This document shows, one piece after another, positions 12,120-23,625 of a stretch of 64,000 nucleotides of DNA (position 1 is its first letter; every line of letters begins with the position of its first letter). The notes under the pieces are model-generated. The model did no database searches. It worked only from the letters and a program-made list of their open reading frames with translations, and was not told the origin of the DNA. The position numbers and the translations under genes were made by a program. This DNA comes from Crossaster papposus (taxonomy: Eukaryota > Echinodermata > Asteroidea > Velatida > Solasteridae): assembly GCA_037893245.1 (NCBI GenBank), contig JBAIAA010000409.1, forward strand, positions 2,824,462-2,888,461, written 5' to 3'.

Positions 12120-12511
12120 AGGAATCGTATACGTTTGGTAATTACTCCAAAAATTAATGGCAATAAAAACTTACTTGGTAAGAAGTACAGCAGCTTTGGA
12201 TAGTATAATGCATTTTTATAAACTTTTCACTTCGAAGTACTGCGGTTATGAAAAAAAAGATATCACTTTTTATCCCAAAAAATTTGAATCTGAGAAGCTT
12301 TACTGCAGTGACGTTTCTCAGATTGTGTATTCCAATGGAGACTATTTCTTCCTGCGTGGACATAACCGCTCCAGAATTTTGGCAATATCTCAAAATCGCT
12401 AACACCTTTTGAAATGAAATTTGTACAGGTTAGTTTTATGGTATATATCTTTAACTATATAGGATTGAAACAAACGGTGGGTTTCAATTACCAAACGTAG
12501 ATACGATCCCT
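12120..12511. mobile_element. 392-bp TTAA-site MITE, unit 5 copy
   Basis: Uninterrupted, nearly identical to the element at 6969-7360 including the 'gtagatacg' variant, with TTAA at both sides. It supports the pairing of units 3 and 5 in the higher-order repeat. Confidence 0.88.
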
Positions 12512-14040
12512 TTAAGAACAAAACGCGTTTCTTTATAGGGATATACGTGTACATTTTGGAATGCTGTATTGTAATCGATTAGCATATTTTGAAAGATTTT
12601 ACTGCAATAAAATTATACAATAACAATTATCGACTTTCTTCGAGCCCACTATATTCCATATAGTATTACTAATAATGTGTACTTTAAAATATGTTCTTTT
12701 TTAATGAAATGGAGCGATCAACATAAGATTATTGTTCAATATTGTTTTAATATCCGAGTCACTCACCCTGTATAATAACTGCGTTTTCCTTGCATTTTTT
12801 AAGACTACACTTCAGAGTTATGAAGAATTAAGCAAACGTTACATGTATTATTTTTATCCAGATCTAACAGGTGACGTGATACAGCTGTTTTAGAATCACA
12901 TATTTAACAAATCAGTACCAATATTTGTTGTCATGTTTGCATCTATACGACATTGTTGGCTACACTATACGAAAGCTAGCGCCTGTACGTATGAAGGACG
13001 AAAAGTAGACATCTGCTTTTCTGCTATTCTGATAGCTGAAAAGCAAATGTTCACTTGTTGTCCTCCATACTGTACGCCTATGTGTTTAATTAAACTCGCG
13101 TGTCAGCCCTATTTTACAGTATTATAATGTATTTAAGACAAAGTTCCAACTGTGCTCTTACCTCGCAAATTGCAATAAACATTTTGCAAGCAGCAAGCCA
13201 GTATCACTATGGAGCATTCTTTGGTTGTCCAACACAAATAAAAGGGGTTCCTCCAGAACATTTTTGTCAAATCGTGATTTAGGTTTACTGAAAAGCGTGA
13301 CCGCTTCGTTAGGCCTATGTGCGCAAAGATCGTCATGACACCGCCCGCGCAATATAATTTCTTACGCAATCTATTATTAGCCCAGCGGGGTTTAATAAAA
13401 ATAATGAGCACATTAACATAATTTACTGTTTTTTAGAATTTTGCGCAGCCACGAGTACCGTTTCAACGCTGGAAGGTTATAGTAATCGATTCATGGATCC
13501 GAAAATGTTGAATTTCTAGATGCTCTGCGGTGCAATCTAAGTTGATTTCTGGCCACTTTCCTCTTAAATTAACTAATGCATGTACATACTACACTTTTTC
13601 GGAAGTTTATTTTTTGTTGGTAATGAAATATACTTTGGTCAGCAGCCCAAGGCAACCCCCCCCCCCCCCCCTAACTGCCACTGATATTTGTATGTGACTC
13701 TGAAATGGATATTTTGGAATCCAGTCACACGTGTTCCACCAACGCATGCACATGATCTACACGTAGGTAGACGGCTGAAAATCAATAACTTTTATTGGGC
13801 TATAGACATGTATAGGCAATGCCACAAAATGTCCGCGGCTTCAAATGTGAACAACCATTTTTGTTATCATTTACCAAACTGACTCCAGCAAAAATCGATG
13901 GCCGAGTTCGGGCGGTCTGTTCTTGACACGCGAACTCGGTTCTCGCGCTCGAACGTCGGGAACGCGACCCGTGAACAATGCACTCGGAACCAGAATACAC
14001 ACCACCTGTCAATCAGGGTTTTGCAAGAACAATTAGTTAA

Positions 14041-14432
14041 AGGAATCGTATACGTTTGGTAATTACTCCAAAAATTAATGGCAATAAAAACTTACTTGGT
14101 AAGAAGTACAGCAGCTTTGGATAGTATAATGCATTTTTATAAACTTTTCACTTCGAAGTACTGCGGTTATGAAAAAAAAGATATCAATTTTTATCTCAAA
14201 AAATTTGAATCTGAGAAGCTTTACTGCAGTGACGTTTCTCAGATTGTGTATTCCAATGGAGACTATTTCTTCCTGCGTGGACATAACCGCTCCAGAATTT
14301 TGGCAATATCTCAAAATCGCTAACACCTTTTGAAATGAAAATTGTACAGGTTAGTTTTATGGTATATATCTTTAACTATATAGGATTGAAACAAACGGTG
14401 GGTTTCAATTACCAAACGTATATACGATCCCT
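14041..14432. mobile_element. 392-bp TTAA-site MITE, unit 6 copy
   Basis: Same ends and TTAA flanks (14,037-14,040 and 14,433-14,436). It carries private substitutions such as 'gatatcaatttttatctc'. Confidence 0.88.
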
Positions 14433-15570
14433 TTAAGAACAAAACGCGTTTCTTTATAGGGATATACGTGTACATTTTGGAATGCTGTATTGTAATCGAT
14501 TAGCATATTTTGAAAGATTTTACTGCAATAAAATTATACAATAACAATTATCGACTTTCTTCGAGCCCACTATATTCCAATAGTATTACTAATAATGTGT
14601 ACTTTAAATGTTCTTTTTTAATGAAATGGAGCGATCAACATAAGATTATTGTTCAATATTGTTTTAATATCCGAGTCACTCACCCTGTATAATAACTGCG
14701 TTTTCCTTGCATTTTTTAAGACTACACTTCAGAGTTATGAAGAATTAAGCAAACGTTACATGTATTATTTTTATCCAGATCTAACAGGTGACGTGATACA
14801 GCTGTTTTAGAATCACATATTTAACAAATCAGTACCAATATTTGTTGTCATGTGTGCATCTATACGACATTGTTGGCTACACTATACGAAAGCTAGCGCC
14901 TGTACCTATGGAGGACGAAAAGTAGACATCTGCTTTTCTGCTATTCTGATAGCTGAAAAGCAAATGTCCACTTTTTGTCCTCCATACTGTACGCCTATGT
15001 GTTTAATTAAACTCGCGTGTCAGCCCTATTTTACAGTATTATAATGTATTTAAGACAAAGTTCCAACTGTGCTCTTACCTCGCAAATTGCAATAAACATT
15101 TTGCAAGCAGCAAGCCAGTATCACTATGGAGCATTCTTTGGTTGTCCAACACAAATAAAAGGGGTTCCTCCAGAACATTTTTGTCAAATCGTGATTTAGG
15201 TTTACTGAAAAGCGTGACCGCTTTGTTAGGCCTATGTGCGCAAAGATCGTCATGACACCGCCCGCGCAATATAATTTCTTACGCAATCTATTATTAGCCC
15301 AGCGGGGTTTAATACAAATAGTGAGCACATTAACATAATTTACTGTTTTTTAGAATTTTGCGCAGCCACGAGTACCGTTTCAACGCTGGAAGGTTATAGT
15401 AATCGATTCATGGATCCGAAAATGTTGAATTTCTAGATGCTCTGCGGTGCAATCTAAGTTGATTTCTGGCCACTTTCCTCTTAAATTAACTAATGCATGT
15501 ACATACTACACTTTTTCGGAAGTTTATTTTTTGTTGGTTATGAAATATACTTTGATCAGCAGCCCAAGGC

Positions 15571-15623
15571 ACCCCCCCCCCCTCCCCCCCCCCCCCCTCC
15601 CCCCCCCCTCCCCCCCCCCCCCC
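15571..15623. repeat. Expanded C-rich tract (~50 bp) in the last unit
   Basis: Three or four long C runs separated by single T residues replace the shorter C run of the other units. This is the largest version in the array, and the complementary strand is strongly G-rich. Confidence 0.9.
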
Positions 15624-15992
15624 TAACTGCCACTGATATTTGTATGTGACTCTGAAATGGATATTTTGGAATCCAGTCACACGTGTTCCACCAACGCATG
15701 CACATGATCTACACGTAGGTAGACGGCTGAAAATCAATAACTTTTATTGGGCTATAAACATGTATAGGCAATGCCACAAAATGTCCGCGGCTTCAAATGT
15801 GAACAACCATTTTTGTTATCATTTACCAAACTGACTCCAGCAAAAATCGATGGCAGAGTTAGGGCGGTCTGTTCTTGACACGCGAACTCGGTTCTCGCGC
15901 TCGAACGTCGGGAACGCGACCCGTGAACAATGCACTCGGAACCAGAATACACACCACCTGTCAATCAGGGTTTTGCAAGAACAATTAGTTAA

Positions 15993-16384
15993 AGGAATCG
16001 TATACGTTTGGTAATTACTCCAAAAATTAACGGCAATAAAAACTTACTTGGTAAGAAGTACAGCAGCTTTGGATAGTATAATGCATTTTTATAAACTTTT
16101 CACTTCGAAGTACTGCGGTTATGAAAAAAAAGATATCACTTTTTATCCCAAAAAATTTGAATCTGAGAAGCTTTACTGCAGTGACGTTTCTCAGATTGTG
16201 TATTCCAATGGAGACTATTTCTTCCTGCGTGGACATAACCGCTCCAGAATTTTGGCAATATCTCAAAATCGCTACCACCTTTTGAAATGAAATTTGTACA
16301 GGTTAGTTTTATGGTATATATCTTTAACTATATAGGATTGAAACAAACGGTGGGTTTCAATTACCAAACGTATATACGATCCCT
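15993..16384. mobile_element. 392-bp TTAA-site MITE, last unit copy
   Basis: Bounded by TTAA at 15,989-15,992 and 16,385-16,388. It has changes shared with neither 3/5 nor 2/4, such as 'attaacggc' for 'attaatggc'. Confidence 0.88.
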
Positions 16385-17104
16385 TTAAGAACAAAACGCG
16401 TTTCTTTATAGGGATATACGTGTACATTTTGGAATGCTGTATTGTAATCGATTAGCATATTTTGAAAGATTTTACTGCAATAAAATTATACAATAACAAT
16501 TATCGACTTTCTTCGAGCCCACTATATCCCATATAGTATTACTAATAATGTGTACTTTAAATTTTCTTTTTTAATGAAATGGAGCGATCAACATAAGATT
16601 ATTGTTCAATATTTTTTTAATATCCGAGTCACTCACCCTGTATAATAACTGCGTTTTCCTTGCATTTTTTAAGACTACACTTCAGAGTTATGAAGAATTA
16701 AGCAAACGTTACATGTATTATTTTTATCCAGATCTAACAGGTGACGTGATACAGCTGTTTTAGAATCACATATTTAACAAATCAGTACCAATATTTGTTG
16801 TCATGTTTGCATCTATACGACATTGTTGGCTACACTATACAAAAGCTAGCGCCTGTACGTATGGAGGACGAAAAGTAGACATCTGCTTTTCTGCTATTCT
16901 GATAGCTGAAAAGCAAATGTCCACTTGTTGTCCTCCATACTGTACGCCTATGTGTTTAATTAAACTCGCGTGTCAGCCCTATTTTACAGTATTATAATGT
17001 ATTTAAGACAAAGTTCCAACTGTGCTCTTACCTCGCAAATTGCAATAAACATTTTGCAAGCAGCAAGCCAGTATCACTATGGAGCATTCTTTGGTTGTCC
17101 AACA

Positions 17105-17770
17105 CAAATGAAAAGTGTTCCTCCCGAACATTTTGGTCAAATTTAGGTATACTAAAAAGCATGACCGCTTCGTTAGGCCTATATTGTGCGTACAGATAAT
17201 ATTGCCGAGAGGGCGTCGCCTCGATCGTCGTGACACCGCCCGCGCAATATAATTTCACACAGGTTTAATTAAAATGTGCGCAGAGAGTTTCATTGTCAGT
17301 GAGTAGGAACATGTATGGGGTGCGTGACCATCAGAACCGCCATAACCGAAGACTCCTTAAATTTACTTTTATTTCGAATTTTGCGCAGCCACGAGTACCG
17401 TTCCAACACTGGAAGATGTAGTAATCGATTCAATGAATAATAAACATTAACTTAATAATGACATATCCTATGCATCCATGCTTCAGAATGGCTAAATTAT
17501 CGATAATTGTTGTTGTTAATTGGAATTTGAAGCAATGAAAAGTGAAACCTTCACTAAAATTATGTGCATAACACTAGTTACGTAAGAACGGGTTAAAGGT
17601 AAACAATTAGCCGCTCGCACTATGGAATTCTTATATTTGTGTTTATCCACCTGCAAACGGTAATGCATAAGTAGTTGATGCAGAATTCAAACTTAAGAAT
17701 AGAAAATCCCGTGTAAAGTTTACTTTTAAAATGGCGTTAGTTTGTCGCTAACTAGGGTTGATAGCATAAG
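17105..17770. repeat. Long-form tail of the last tandem unit, homologous to the 9.6-kb units
   Basis: After 17,105 the last unit stops matching the other tandem units closely. Instead it follows 27,250-28,050 and its copies: 'cctcccgaacattttggtcaaat', 'gccgagagggcgtcgcctcgatcgtc', 'catgcttcagaatggc', 'ccacctgcaaacggta' and 'aaaatcccgt' occur in order. It also provides the uninterrupted target 'gcatccatgctt' for the CAGGCCCGTACG MITE. The 1.9-kb and 9.6-kb families therefore share one ancestor, and the inner units of the small array are shortened forms. No gene is seen. Confidence 0.8.
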
Positions 17771-18399
17771 AAACACTTTTAACGAATACGAGGGTGTACC
17801 TCGTAAAAATTGTAAAAATAACTAACAACATCTGAAACTTTAGAGGGAATCTGAGGTACAAAACATTTCAAAATTGAAGCTAGAAAAACGCGTTAAAAAT
17901 GTTGCGACGCTGTCGATGATCATGTGTGTGGAAATAAATCGTACCATTGTTCACGGGGGTACAAGTACACGTGCATGACGTGTTGAGTCACCTTGCTAGC
18001 TGAGCTGCGCACACGTTTCTGCCCATACTCCACCCACGTGTTTAGCCCATAATATAGTCAAATAAAAGTGTATTCTTTCAATTCCAACGAAATTGTTTCA
18101 ATTTAAATCATTTGTATTCGGTACTTCTGTTATTCTATGTATAAATTAATAGTAATATTGTTAGGCACTATTTGCATAGGATTTTACCTGTTTCAACAAT
18201 GGGGTGTTTCAGGTAAATACACGGCCTTCAAACACACGGTTTGTGCGTACGGCCAGGGAGTGCTGTTTTGCGCTATGCGCTATCCTCTGGTTTTCCCTGT
18301 CTATTTTCCTCAACCCCCCCCCCCCCCCCCCCCTCCCCCACATTACTCCTATTCATACTTCTTTGCTAGTTCTTCCCTTTGATCTCCACCCTGGACCCC
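17771..18399. other. Unassigned AT-rich sequence with a C-rich tract
   Basis: No convincing gene or transposon end is visible. A C run lies at about 18,316-18,334 and is followed by C/T-rich sequence. The two overlapping open frames at 18,137-18,476 run through this low-complexity tract and give Pro-rich translations of the kind such DNA yields by chance. Confidence 0.5.
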
Positions 18400-18655
18400 C
18401 TTCCTTGTGGTTTCACCCCTTCTGTTTTTGTTCCTATCCTGTCTTTGATCCTACCCACACTGACCTCACCCTTTAATCCCTCATCCTAATCCTCCTTTTG
18501 TTGATTGTTCCATTGAACTTTTGTGTTTTTTCCTCATCCATGATGTGCATCATGCTGTATGTTGTCTTATACATGTGTGTTTCTTGTACACAGCCATTTA
18601 GTCTCTGAAGAAGATCTTGTTAAGATCGAAATATTAGGCCCTCTTAACTTGTTTG
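18400..18655 (+). repeat. Dispersed retroelement-tail-like repeat with a CTGAAGA...GAAA hairpin
   Basis: A diverged reverse-complement copy lies at 56,060-56,330. Both share 'tgatgtgcatcatg', the 'tgtacacagccat' segment and a 3' hairpin (18,605-18,640) in which CTGAAGA is followed by a 6-bp stem (GATCTT/AAGATC) with a GTT loop and then GAAA. Such hairpins near the end of a dispersed repeat are common in invertebrate retroelements; the family is not identified. Confidence 0.55.
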
Positions 18656-18996
18656 ATCTATATAGTTATAGATATATACCATAAAACTAACCTGTACGAA
18701 TTTCATTTCAAAAGGTGTAGCGATTTCGAGATATTGCCGAAAATCTGGAGCGGTTATGTCCACGCAGGAAGAATAATCTGCATTGGAATACACAGTCTGA
18801 GAAACGTCACTGTAGTAACGCTTCTCAGATTCAAATTTTTGGGATAAAAAGTGATATATTTTTCCATAACCGCAGAACTTCGAAGTGAAAAGTTTCTAAA
18901 AATGCACTATGCTATCCAAAGCTGCTGTACTTCTTACCAAGTAAGTTTTGATTGCCATTAATTTTTGGAGTAATTACCAAACGTATACGATCCCTT
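18656..18996 (-). mobile_element. Truncated, reversed copy of the TTAA-site MITE
   Basis: Reverse complement of about 340 bp of the 392-bp element seen in the tandem array, with many substitutions. The right end (ACGTATACGATCCCTTTGAG) is kept, while the other end is lost at the junction with the preceding repeat. It is an older, independent copy of the same MITE family, just outside the start of unit A. Confidence 0.75.
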
Positions 18997-20274
18997 TGAG
19001 TAGAAAAGTGTTTAGTCTTATTGTTAAACTGTGCCACCGAGTTCTATATCATCGGTGCTGTTAACACCGTGAATCTGGCTGGCATGGACACATGGTGGAT
19101 AAAAAGGTCACTAAATCTACGGGAAAATGTTGCACTTTCAGATGTTTCGGTCTTCGCACAAACCATGGAGGTATCATCCATTCACAAACAATGCCGAGGA
19201 CGCGCACAGCGCCACTCATACTAGCGCCCTCTCTTGACGGATACTGTGAAAACAAAATGCAGTGCAGCCGACACAGCACCGCGTACGCACGGCAAACTCC
19301 ATTTCTTTCGTGTCCCGGTTCTGTCTGACATTTTGTTTTTAAGACACATTATTTAATGCCTTCTATCTCCAATAGCAATTACACAAAGCAATGTTTAAAC
19401 ACATTTTAAAAAGACTTTAATTTCACTGACACTTGCATGGGAAATTTGAAAAATTACACAGGTCAGGCGTTACCGGGAAACCAAAACATTTCCCACTTTT
19501 GGACCCCTTATTTTGGACTAACCCGATTACAGAATCGGTGTGGAAGTACTACAATCAAACAACAGTACCGGTCAGACCAACATTTCGCACCCCTCCACCC
19601 TCATCACGTATGACTTTGTCTTTGCTTTTGTCTTATAAATTATATTACAATTGTTTTTTTTTCCCAGAAAACGGCCAATAAAGTTATTCTTGCCTGCTAA
19701 TATTTCCCTCTTAGGTCCATCACATCTATAATTTATTAGGCACCGAAAAACACCTCCCATAATGTGCACACTATTATGTAGAACATATTTAAAGAAACGT
19801 TTATGTCCCTTTTACGGTTAGCCATGTTCTTGCATGTGTTTCGGACATATTACAGTCATACGATCGCGAGATGCATTTCGTCTTACAAAATAATGTATAA
19901 CGGTATACTGACCGGTGTAGTCCAGAACAAAAATTTCAGACATCATCACATCTCTAAAACATACACGAACTCTCAAATTTGTATCCTAGTGGAGACATCT
20001 CTTTGTTCTCGTGTACAAACTGCTTAAAAAGTCGGGCACCTTTTTCAAAATGCTCCTATTTCAACCACAATTAATTTAGTGGGTTGAAATTTCGACCCAA
20101 TATACCCTATATCATACCCTAACCCAAACACTAAACCTAACCCACATCCTAAACCTAGTTTTTGAGTAATTTGAGGCACACTCCAAAAATCTAATTCGTG
20201 AAATTCCCTGTGGCGACCTATTCATCTATAGAAATTTATATATAAGTTTATACACTATTCACACACACAGTTAT

Positions 20275-20458
20275 GTTTTGACCGGCAATCGTGGACGGGG
20301 TATTATCCGACCGTCTTCCCTCTTTTGTTTATACTCGAACGTTTTTTGATGATCGCCATAGGATTTGTACACGGGAAAAGATCGTGGACGTTGTGTCAAT
20401 CGTGGACCCATTGTTTGACTCTCAATTATTTTGTCCGACGACCACGATTGCCGGTCAA
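20275..20458. mobile_element. MITE with TTGACCGGCAATCGTGG inverted ends, only in copy A
   Basis: The left word TTGACCGGCAATCGTGG is repeated in reverse complement at the right (CCACGATTGCCGGTCAA). It is absent from the equivalent place in copies B and C, so it arrived after the large units separated. No coding capacity; target duplication not resolved. Confidence 0.65.
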
Positions 20459-20489
20459 TACAAACGCATGCAAGTGGGTAAATGCCGTC

Positions 20490-20641
20490 AATAGGGGACG
20501 GGGCATTGTCCGACCGTCTTCCCTCTTTTGTTTGTACTCTAACGTTTTCGGATGATCGCCATAGGATTTGCACACGAGTCTGAATCGGGGACCTTTGCGG
20601 AATAGGGGACCCCATTGTTCCCTTTGTCATACGTCCCCTAT
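20490..20641. mobile_element. Second, related MITE with AATAGGGGACG inverted ends
   Basis: AATAGGGGACG at the left and CGTCCCCTATT at the right. The interior repeats an ~85-bp block of the preceding MITE ('tccgaccgtcttccctcttttgtt', then 'gatgatcgccataggattt'), so the two are related and lie in tandem. Only copy A has them. Confidence 0.6.
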
Positions 20642-20898
20642 TTCAATCAAAAACAAACGCACACACACACACGCACAAATTATATTGACACACATCCTAT
20701 AAACATACGTCAGTTGCCGATGATCGACTGGCTATTTGGACCTCAATAATTATTAACTATCTACGATACAGTTTCTGATAAATAATTATATACATGTACC
20801 TGAAAAATCAATGAAGGGTACACTATAGATCTTATTATTCAATAGCTCAAGATATACATTTGTGTACGTGTGGCGGCTGGTTCGATTCACAGCTCTCC

Positions 20899-23165
20899 TT
20901 ATATTTTAATATAGACTGAAAAGTCCGTGTTAGGTGTCATCTCAATGTCTGTCGAGTTGAGGTTAGGCAGACGACATTTGCCGGTCTCTGGTGCAAAGTC
21001 CAAGGAGAAACAGCGGGCATCTTTGCTGCAGTACGCGGCACACCTCAGGAGCGTCTTGGCCATCTTGGTCGACAGGGGGTCAGAGTTTGAGATCAAACCT
21101 CCCTTGTACAGCATCTGTAATCCGGAGTTTCTGGTCTTGGGTAGAGTTGGCTCGGCGCTAGGCCCAGTCGGTGTGGGCTCGGCGCTAGTAGGCCTAGTCT
21201 TTGGAGCCGCAGTAGTGGCAGTAGTACCTAAGACGAAAATGACGAAAATGTATATTACAATGTAATGACGAAAAATGATATAGCTCTATTATTTCTCTAT
21301 ACCCCCGAAGGCCCAGAATCTTTAGCTTAATTAGTATAATAGGACTCGCTAATTGATAGCCGGTCAGTTTGTAAACAGGAGATTTTGTCACAGACTCTTT
21401 GAACCTTCGTGTCCAATAAGCATTTGTATTGGTGACGTGTCACACTATGTTTATAGGTGATCCTACACTAAAAGGGAGAGACACCAGAAGTGACCGCCGT
21501 CTTACCAGCAAGACTTGCACATTCTCCGGTTGTGTATTCTTTCACCGTCACCTCAGCTAGCATCAGGATGGCTTCTGTTACAGCGGGGTTGGTCTTATCT
21601 ATGTCCAGGGTGACGTACCTAGCCATCCTCGATGGGTCACAAAGGAACACGTGTCTCGCTCCGTTAGTGGACTCGGCTCTTGTGGCCGGTGAACCGCACG
21701 GCTCGTTCTCGGTGTAGTTTTGGCCCCGGCCGGCTCTAGCCACTGCTCCCGTGAAACGATATTCGCCTCAGTTGAGAAAAAAATGAGTCAGAGAGTATAT
21801 AGGCTGCCTACAAAATATCGACATGTACAATGAAAACACACACATGTTCATACAGTCGTGAACCACATAAAGATCGAGGATCGATATTGTGTTTTCCTGT
21901 ATTCCTATGTTATACCCAAACCCCATCGCTTAGCGCTTGCACCGTCGATCGAGGACCGATTTGTTTTATTCATACCGCCGACCGAGGGGCTTTTGTTTCC
22001 TTTGTTCTTCGTTGTGTCTCGCCCTTCGGTCGTTATGTGGTACCAGAGCACTCAACCTTTCCGACCGTATGATCTGCCCGTCAGCGTCAGGAGACTGATT
22101 TGTTAGAAAATACTGAATGTTATCCACCAAGTTGACTTTGTACACAACCGGTAAAGTAGCGTCAGGATACTCCACTCTTGTTGTAAGATGAATTTGAGTC
22201 GCTCAGACGTGAACACTTTTGATGGTGTAATTATCGTTACTTTTTGGCAGTTTTTGTGTTAAAGCGATTGAGAAAAACTGTAATATGTGACACGGGCCAA
22301 GTTGAACATTACCACAACAGTCTTGTCGGGTTGTGGCGGTGATTTCACCTAAGCAGCGTTCAGTCTCGAGGTCGACTCGCCACCAAGGATGTTGGTCACC
22401 GCCCTCGGCTGTGACAAGGACAAGTGACAACGACGATGGCATTAACCAATGTAATAGTCACCAAGTACAGTGTAACATACGAAAGCTAAAGGAATTATGA
22501 CTGTACGTGGAATAAATGGATAACGGGGGACATTAACGAAGAAAAGTGCCGACTCCTGTGAAATCTCATTGGTTAGTGATAAATTCAACGCTCAATGTGT
22601 TGAATTCATCAGTTTATTAGTTGAAATTCCAACTTTTAAAGAGTAGTCACTGACCGCACACTTATAACGTTGATTCAACACTTAAGTTTTAAAAGTGTAA
22701 AGATATCAATTACGCTATTCCCTGTAAAATATTCCTTCTGGCATGCCGTCATTTTGAACAAAAGAACAAAATGATGTCCGATTTATAAAGATGCGTCTCA
22801 AAGACAGCGTCAAAATCTTTTGTTTCAAGAAAACTACTCGCTCTGAATGTTGAAGTCTATTCGAGGTGCTCGGGGCAACTTACACGCTCTTATACTGTTG
22901 TTTTTCTCGAAACATAATTCATTCACAGAGCCTCGTCTAGTTAGTTGTTAATTAACCACCACTCTTTATATTTTGAGCATTTTGCTGATTCAAACGATAT
23001 AAATGCACAACTGACAAATGCTATACGATTCATTTGGGCATAATTGGGGTAATGATGTGGACATCCTACCTCCGTGAGAGAATGTATTTATTCTGCCATC
23101 GATGGCATTTTTGGCTGGGTAGTAACCCGTGCTCTGCGATGCCGGCTTGCTGATGATTGACAGGG
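20899..23165 (-). CDS. Fucolectin-like (FTP) + PAN/apple domain lectin, copy A, spliced
   Basis: Minus-strand exons, in order of translation: 23,165-23,070 (start of the F5/8-type/FTP fold, motif 'SKPASQST...AIDG'), 22,408-22,313 ('HPWWRVDL' and 'DCC', hallmark FTP residues), 21,766-21,506 (C-terminal strands: 'EYRFTGAV', 'ENEPCG', 'ARYVTLDI', 'LAEVTVKEY'), and 21,227-20,899 (Thr/Pro-rich linker, then a PAN/apple module with Cys pattern 'LRCAAYC...RCFS...KCRL' and a stop). All four have AG/GT borders and every junction is phase 1. Such proteins are typically secreted and bind glycans, fucose in known FTP lectins; binding here is inferred. No signal peptide was found, so an upstream exon is missing or unseen. 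The candidate 5' exon upstream is broken in this copy (see findings). Confidence 0.75.
21853..22052 (+). mobile_element. ~200-bp MITE (ACCACATAACGA ends) in an intron of lectin copy A
   Basis: Same family as 1337-1532, here in the opposite orientation, between the FTP exons ending at 22,313 and starting at 21,766. Its right end abuts an exon-like sequence (22,057-22,174). Confidence 0.6.
22057..22174 (-). other. Conserved exon-like sequence in the lectin intron, phase mismatch
   Basis: Between an AG and a GT, one frame is open and reads 'PVVYKVNLVDNIQYFLTNQ'-like sequence, faintly resembling the FTP 'WWRVDL...DCCG' strand. The same block is kept at 31,43x-31,55x and 41,00x-41,12x. Its incoming phase fits the preceding exon but its outgoing phase (2) does not fit the next exon, whereas skipping it keeps the frame. 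It may be an alternative exon, a relic of exon duplication, or noise. Confidence 0.35.
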
Positions 23166-23397
23166 CTGAAAAAAAGTCAAACAATTATGCTATACTAAGC
23201 AAGACTGGGACCGACAGACACCCCCATTTAGTCCCCCGTATAATTATGTGTGACCTGCTCCCACGAAATTAGAGTAAAGTTGACATTTTGATATTTTCAG
23301 ATTCTTAGCTTTAAAATGATATATAATTTATTGGGTAGAGTATTAACACAAATATCTAATATTAACGTTACACGTCCTTCAATTTAATGTCTTTCCC

Positions 23398-23625
23398 ATG
23401 TTCGAAAGAAAACATAATGCCAAAACCCAACAAAACATTCCCCATTGTCAAATCGGCAATTTGTCAATCATAACTCAATATAGCATAGCGCGACTTCACG
23501 CCGTTTTCGTGGGAGCAGGCATCCTGAGCCACACAGAGTTTAAGAGGCTCTTCTTGAATTATCGCCCTCAAATCCTGCGGACATTCGCAGCAACAATTAA
23601 ACAAGTTGGCCAATACATGATATGA
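23398..23625 (-). pseudogene. Broken 5' exon candidate of lectin copy A
   Basis: Counterpart of the open exon at 42,459-42,654. In the frame that is open in copy C, a Cys codon (TGC) is TGA here (complement of 23,464-23,466). About 100 bp that in copies B and C includes the splice donor GTAAGT is also deleted, so the exon runs into unrelated sequence. It cannot be used as it is in copy C. Confidence 0.55.

Larger units (their letters stand above)
1617..17450. repeat. Tandem array of seven ~1.9-kb units with nested insertions
   Basis: The anchor 'ctctgcggtgcaat' (slightly changed in the first unit) recurs at 1617, 3360, 6455, 8372, 11,598, 13,523 and 15,440, defining units of 1743, 3095, 1917, 3226, 1925, 1917 and about 2000 bp. 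The two long units carry a 1.2-1.3-kb insertion; the first unit lacks the 392-bp TTAA element. Units 2-6 are nearly identical. The last unit diverges after about 17,105 into a longer version shared with 27,250-28,050. Short open frames recur in every unit on both strands simply because the DNA is duplicated; none looks like a real protein. Confidence 0.92.

Noticed and set aside
18137..18476. Pro-rich small proteins
   Set aside because: The frames run through a poly-C tract and C/T-rich DNA; the composition alone explains them.
20115..20160. Telomere-like CTAAACCTAACCC words
   Set aside because: Only a few irregular words, not a tandem TTAGGG array. The same applies to 'ttagggttag' near 25,222.
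20927..21265. 112-codon plus-strand frame opposite the PAN exon
   Set aside because: It is the antisense shadow of the linker and PAN exon; the minus strand carries the recognisable cysteine pattern and splice border.
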